From contig JALHOW010000002.1 in assembly GCA_022842785.1 (NCBI GenBank), forward strand, positions 620,001 through 684,000: a stretch of DNA of 64,000 nucleotides, read 5' to 3'. Positions 62,601 to 64,000 of this stretch are shown one piece after another. The position numbers were made by a program, and so were the translations under genes. The notes below the pieces were generated by a model, which was not told the DNA's origin, did not search any database, and saw nothing but the letters and a program-made list of their open reading frames with translations. The DNA comes from Hyphomicrobiaceae bacterium (GTDB lineage: Bacteria; Pseudomonadota; Alphaproteobacteria; Rhizobiales; Hyphomicrobiaceae). Numbering within the stretch: position 1 is the stretch's first letter; every line of letters begins with the position of its first letter.

Positions 62601-63620
62601 GAGATCGACGCCATCCGCATCGAGCCCGATGTGTACGCGCCAATCGCAGCAGCACCGCGCAGCGCGGATGCGCCGCTGGCAGCACTGCCCGGCCAACCCT
62701 CCGCGCTCTTGCTCGATCTGCCACTCCTGCTCGGCAACGAGACGCCCGATGCCGGTTATTTCGCGACCATGATGCACCCATGGCCCGGCGCTATCGCGCT
62801 CTACAGCTCGCCCGACACGTCAGGCTTTGCCTCGAGGGCGCTCGCAACTGAGCCCGCGGCCATGGGTCTGACGCTCGATGATCTCCCTGCTGGTCCGCCG
62901 GGCCGACTCGACAAGGCCACGACACTCAATGTCCGTTTGGATTTCGGCGCGCTCAACGCCGTCAACGATCTCGCGCTCTTCTCAGGCAACAATGCCGCCG
63001 CCATCGAGCACGCGCCCGGCCACTGGGAGATCATCCAGTTCCGCGAGGCCACACTCGTCGCGCCTTCGACGTACGCACTCAAGACGCTCCTACGTGGACA
63101 GCAAGGCACGGATGGTACGATCAGTCCGATGTTGCCAGCCGGCGCACGCTTCGTGCTGCTCGACTCGGCACTCACTCGACTGGATCTCGCGCCGGCTGAG
63201 ATCGGCCTGCCGCTCAACTGGCGATTCGGCCCTTCGAACCGCGACCTCGGCGCGCCCTCTTACGATGCACTCACACACGCCTTCGCCGGTATCGGCTATC
63301 GTCCCTATGCGCCCGTGCACATTCGGGGCAAGCGCGACGTCACCGGCATTCACATCCGCTGGATCCGACGCTCACGCATCGGCGGCGATAGCTGGGACGG
63401 CACCGAGATCCCGCTCGGCGAGGAGAGCGAGCGCTACGAGATCGACGTGCTCGATGGCGACACGCCCCTTCGCACGCTGACGACGGTGAGTCCGACACTA
63501 CTTTACTCGACCGCAGATCTGCTCGCCGATTTCGGCACCACGCCGGATGCCCTCACTGTCCGCATCTGCCAGCTCAGCGAACGCTTCGGCCGCGGCGCGC
63601 CTGCGACCGCCGTCCTCTAA
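59673..63620 (+). CDS. Megatron host-binding/baseplate protein (g15)
   Basis: 1,315 residues, the largest gene of the window. The N-terminal glycine-rich hydrophobic region (LALAVAGAAVGSALLPAGVTVLGATVTGAMIGGQIGALAGSYVDQALLGG) is typical and resembles a membrane-penetrating segment. Residues about 380-720 form the TIM-barrel glycoside-hydrolase-like domain (YGADWSEYFGHHPQDGSGDVYFHLDPLW). The C-terminal third is the phage-tail/receptor-side region ending PVHIRGKRDVTGIHIRWIRRSRIGGD. The family trimer grips the recipient envelope. Confidence 0.95.
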   Translation: MATLALAVAGAAVGSALLPAGVTVLGATVTGAMIGGQIGALAGSYVDQALLGGSGQSRARGGPRLDDLRVTASTEGAAVPRLIGRARLGGQVIWASSLEEEVVKNSSGGGKGASGGGSSTRSYRYYANFAVALCEGTITSIGRVWADGKELDLTQLAWRLHTGADDQAPNDLIVAHLGADNAPAYRGVAYIVFERLLLEAYGNRLPQLSFEVFRNVDPFEQSVRAVVMIPGSGEFVYATTPVTRRVGPGQTETENAHTLQGDTDWSVSLDQLAATLPNVGTVSLVVSWFGTDLCAGHCAIRPAVDNDNKNTDPISWRVAGLTRGSAPLISRHEGRPAYGGTPSDQTVIAAIQDLKSRGHKVTLNPFILMDVPEDNTRPNPYDPESSQPAYPWRGRITVHPAPMIEGSPDKTGAAASQIAAFVGAAQRNHFSVSGHQINYAGPAEWSFRRMILHYAHLAAAAGGVDSFILCSELRGLTQSRSSPSDYPFVNALIALAADVRAILGSSTKITYGADWSEYFGHHPQDGSGDVYFHLDPLWASPDIDAIGIDAYWPLADWRDGRDHTDWLAGHRVLHDLRYLKSNLRGGEGYDWYYASTTDRDAQIRTPITDGEADKPWVFRYKDIRSWWEHAHFNRSGGIESETPTAWIPQSKPYWLTEIGCPTIDKGANQPNVFVDPKSGESARPYYSTGTRDDLIQRLYLQSLTEGLDPAHPGYIEDANPTSALYGAPMVDLDHVYVYAWDARPHPAFPNNRLAWGDGENWRHGHWLNGRIASQPLAAVVTDILRAQGFERLDVGTLAGVVPGYVIDQVMSAREALQPLELAYFFDSIESEGRIVFRHRGIDPPAITLTPDATAELKSGADLITLARAQETDLPASARISYASSERDYRRAVAEARRLVGASGRVSLAELAIVMEADQATQIAESWLFETWAARERAQFALPPSRIALEPGDIVALEGPGDARLFRITEIGDHGAREIDAIRIEPDVYAPIAAAPRSADAPLAALPGQPSALLLDLPLLLGNETPDAGYFATMMHPWPGAIALYSSPDTSGFASRALATEPAAMGLTLDDLPAGPPGRLDKATTLNVRLDFGALNAVNDLALFSGNNAAAIEHAPGHWEIIQFREATLVAPSTYALKTLLRGQQGTDGTISPMLPAGARFVLLDSALTRLDLAPAEIGLPLNWRFGPSNRDLGAPSYDALTHAFAGIGYRPYAPVHIRGKRDVTGIHIRWIRRSRIGGDSWDGTEIPLGEESERYEIDVLDGDTPLRTLTTVSPTLLYSTADLLADFGTTPDALTVRICQLSERFGRGAPATAVL

Positions 63621-63640
63621 CCCGCGCAAGGAATTCACAC

Positions 63641-64000
63641 ATGCAGCAGCCATCCTGGATGGCCGAGGCTTGGCGCGAGCTTGGCCAATCCGAGCTGGCC
63701 GGCGCCACCCACAATCCGCGCATCGTCGCGATGTTCGACCAGCTCGGCCATCCGGGCCAAAGCGACGAGACCGCATGGTGCGCGGCCTTTGTCGGCGCAT
63801 GCCTCGAGCGTGTCGGCATCTCCAGCACACGCTCACTGCGCGCGCGATCCTATCTCGACTGGGGCACGCCCACCGACAAACCCGCCAGTGGCGCGATCGT
63901 CGTACTGAAACGCGGCAGCAATCCAGCTCAGGGGCATGTCGGTTTTCTCGTCGGCATGACCTCGACACATATCGTCGTTCTCGGTGGCAATCAGTCGAAT
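63641..64000 (+). CDS. TIGR02594-type peptidoglycan hydrolase/lysin-like protein, 5' part
   Basis: The open frame of 120 codons runs off the right edge. AAGGA lies 11 bases before ATG 63641. It begins MAEAWRELGQSELAGATHNPRIVAMFDQLGHPGQSDETAWCAAFVGACLERVG, where the Cys in DETAWCAAFV is the expected nucleophile, with SYLDWGTP and GHVGFLVG (probable His) downstream. Related proteins are small phage lysins of the CHAP-like fold. Its place after g15, on the same strand, suggests it could help release or entry of particles; that is inference. Confidence 0.8.
   Translation, partial: MQQPSWMAEAWRELGQSELAGATHNPRIVAMFDQLGHPGQSDETAWCAAFVGACLERVGISSTRSLRARSYLDWGTPTDKPASGAIVVLKRGSNPAQGHVGFLVGMTSTHIVVLGGNQSN

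Noticed and set aside
49144-64000. Interpretation of the cluster as an ordinary prophage
   Set aside because: Gene order and protein types match gene transfer agents, including a very short tape measure protein and the g10/g10.1 pair; no integrase, attachment repeat, repressor or replication gene is present.

Overview
The window is GC-rich chromosomal DNA from an alphaproteobacterium, most likely of the order Hyphomicrobiales. Three things support this: an RcGTA-type gene transfer agent cluster, an EipA/DUF1134-type envelope gene, and coding strands whose third positions are strongly G/C. No rRNA gene, tRNA gene, CRISPR array, insertion sequence or integrase was seen. Product calls rest on reading motifs and overall sequence resemblance, because no database search was possible.

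Layout. 1-10.4 kb holds housekeeping and accessory metabolism: the end of a short-chain dehydrogenase, a biotin-synthase-like radical SAM protein, a GNAT acetyltransferase, an AcuC/HDAC-like deacetylase, TusA, RarA/MgsA, a hemerythrin-like protein, a gamma-glutamyltransferase, an alpha/beta hydrolase and a YfhO-type membrane protein. 10.4-28.4 kb is a catabolic island. Plus-strand aminotransferase and M20 genes are followed by a minus-strand run pobA-pcaH-pcaG-amidase-crotonase-GrdB-like-CaiB/BaiF-crotonase. After that come a P1 (DmpA-like) peptidase, a D-amino-acid dehydrogenase, a hydantoinase/carbamoylase-type hydrolase, an SPFH protein, another M20-type peptidase and a ketopantoate-reductase-like protein. 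Together these suggest use of amides, peptides, D- or N-substituted amino acids and 4-hydroxybenzoate or protocatechuate; the later beta-ketoadipate genes are not in the window.

28.4-41.9 kb carries an EipA-like envelope protein, a membrane-anchored coiled-coil protein, a proline-rich tail-anchored protein, heme A synthase, RNase T2, a PHB-depolymerase-like lipoprotein, an exonuclease-CBS-nucleotidyltransferase fusion, a repeat protein with DG loops, a cold-shock protein and RlmJ. 41.9-48.8 kb carries an MFS transporter, a CoA-binding protein, a VOC protein, a crotonase, a secreted small protein, a thioesterase, the rplM-rpsI operon with a clear promoter and terminator, and two TadE/TadG-like pilus proteins.

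49.1-64 kb is an essentially complete RcGTA-like gene transfer agent structural cluster in canonical order: small and large terminase, portal, protease, capsid, connectors, tail terminator, tail tube, tail chaperones, tape measure, distal tail, hub, NlpC/P60 peptidase, megatron. A lysin-like gene runs off the right edge. Most of its genes overlap or nearly touch, with one conspicuous 288-base break after the capsid gene that contains a perfect 13-bp hairpin.

The points most worth following up are: (i) two long palindromes inserted between the two subunit genes of protocatechuate 3,4-dioxygenase; (ii) a GrdB/PrdB-like protein with Cys in place of selenocysteine, translationally coupled to a CoA-transferase and a crotonase; (iii) the exonuclease-CBS-nucleotidyltransferase fusion; (iv) the hairpin break and an extra small gene in the gene transfer agent cluster.
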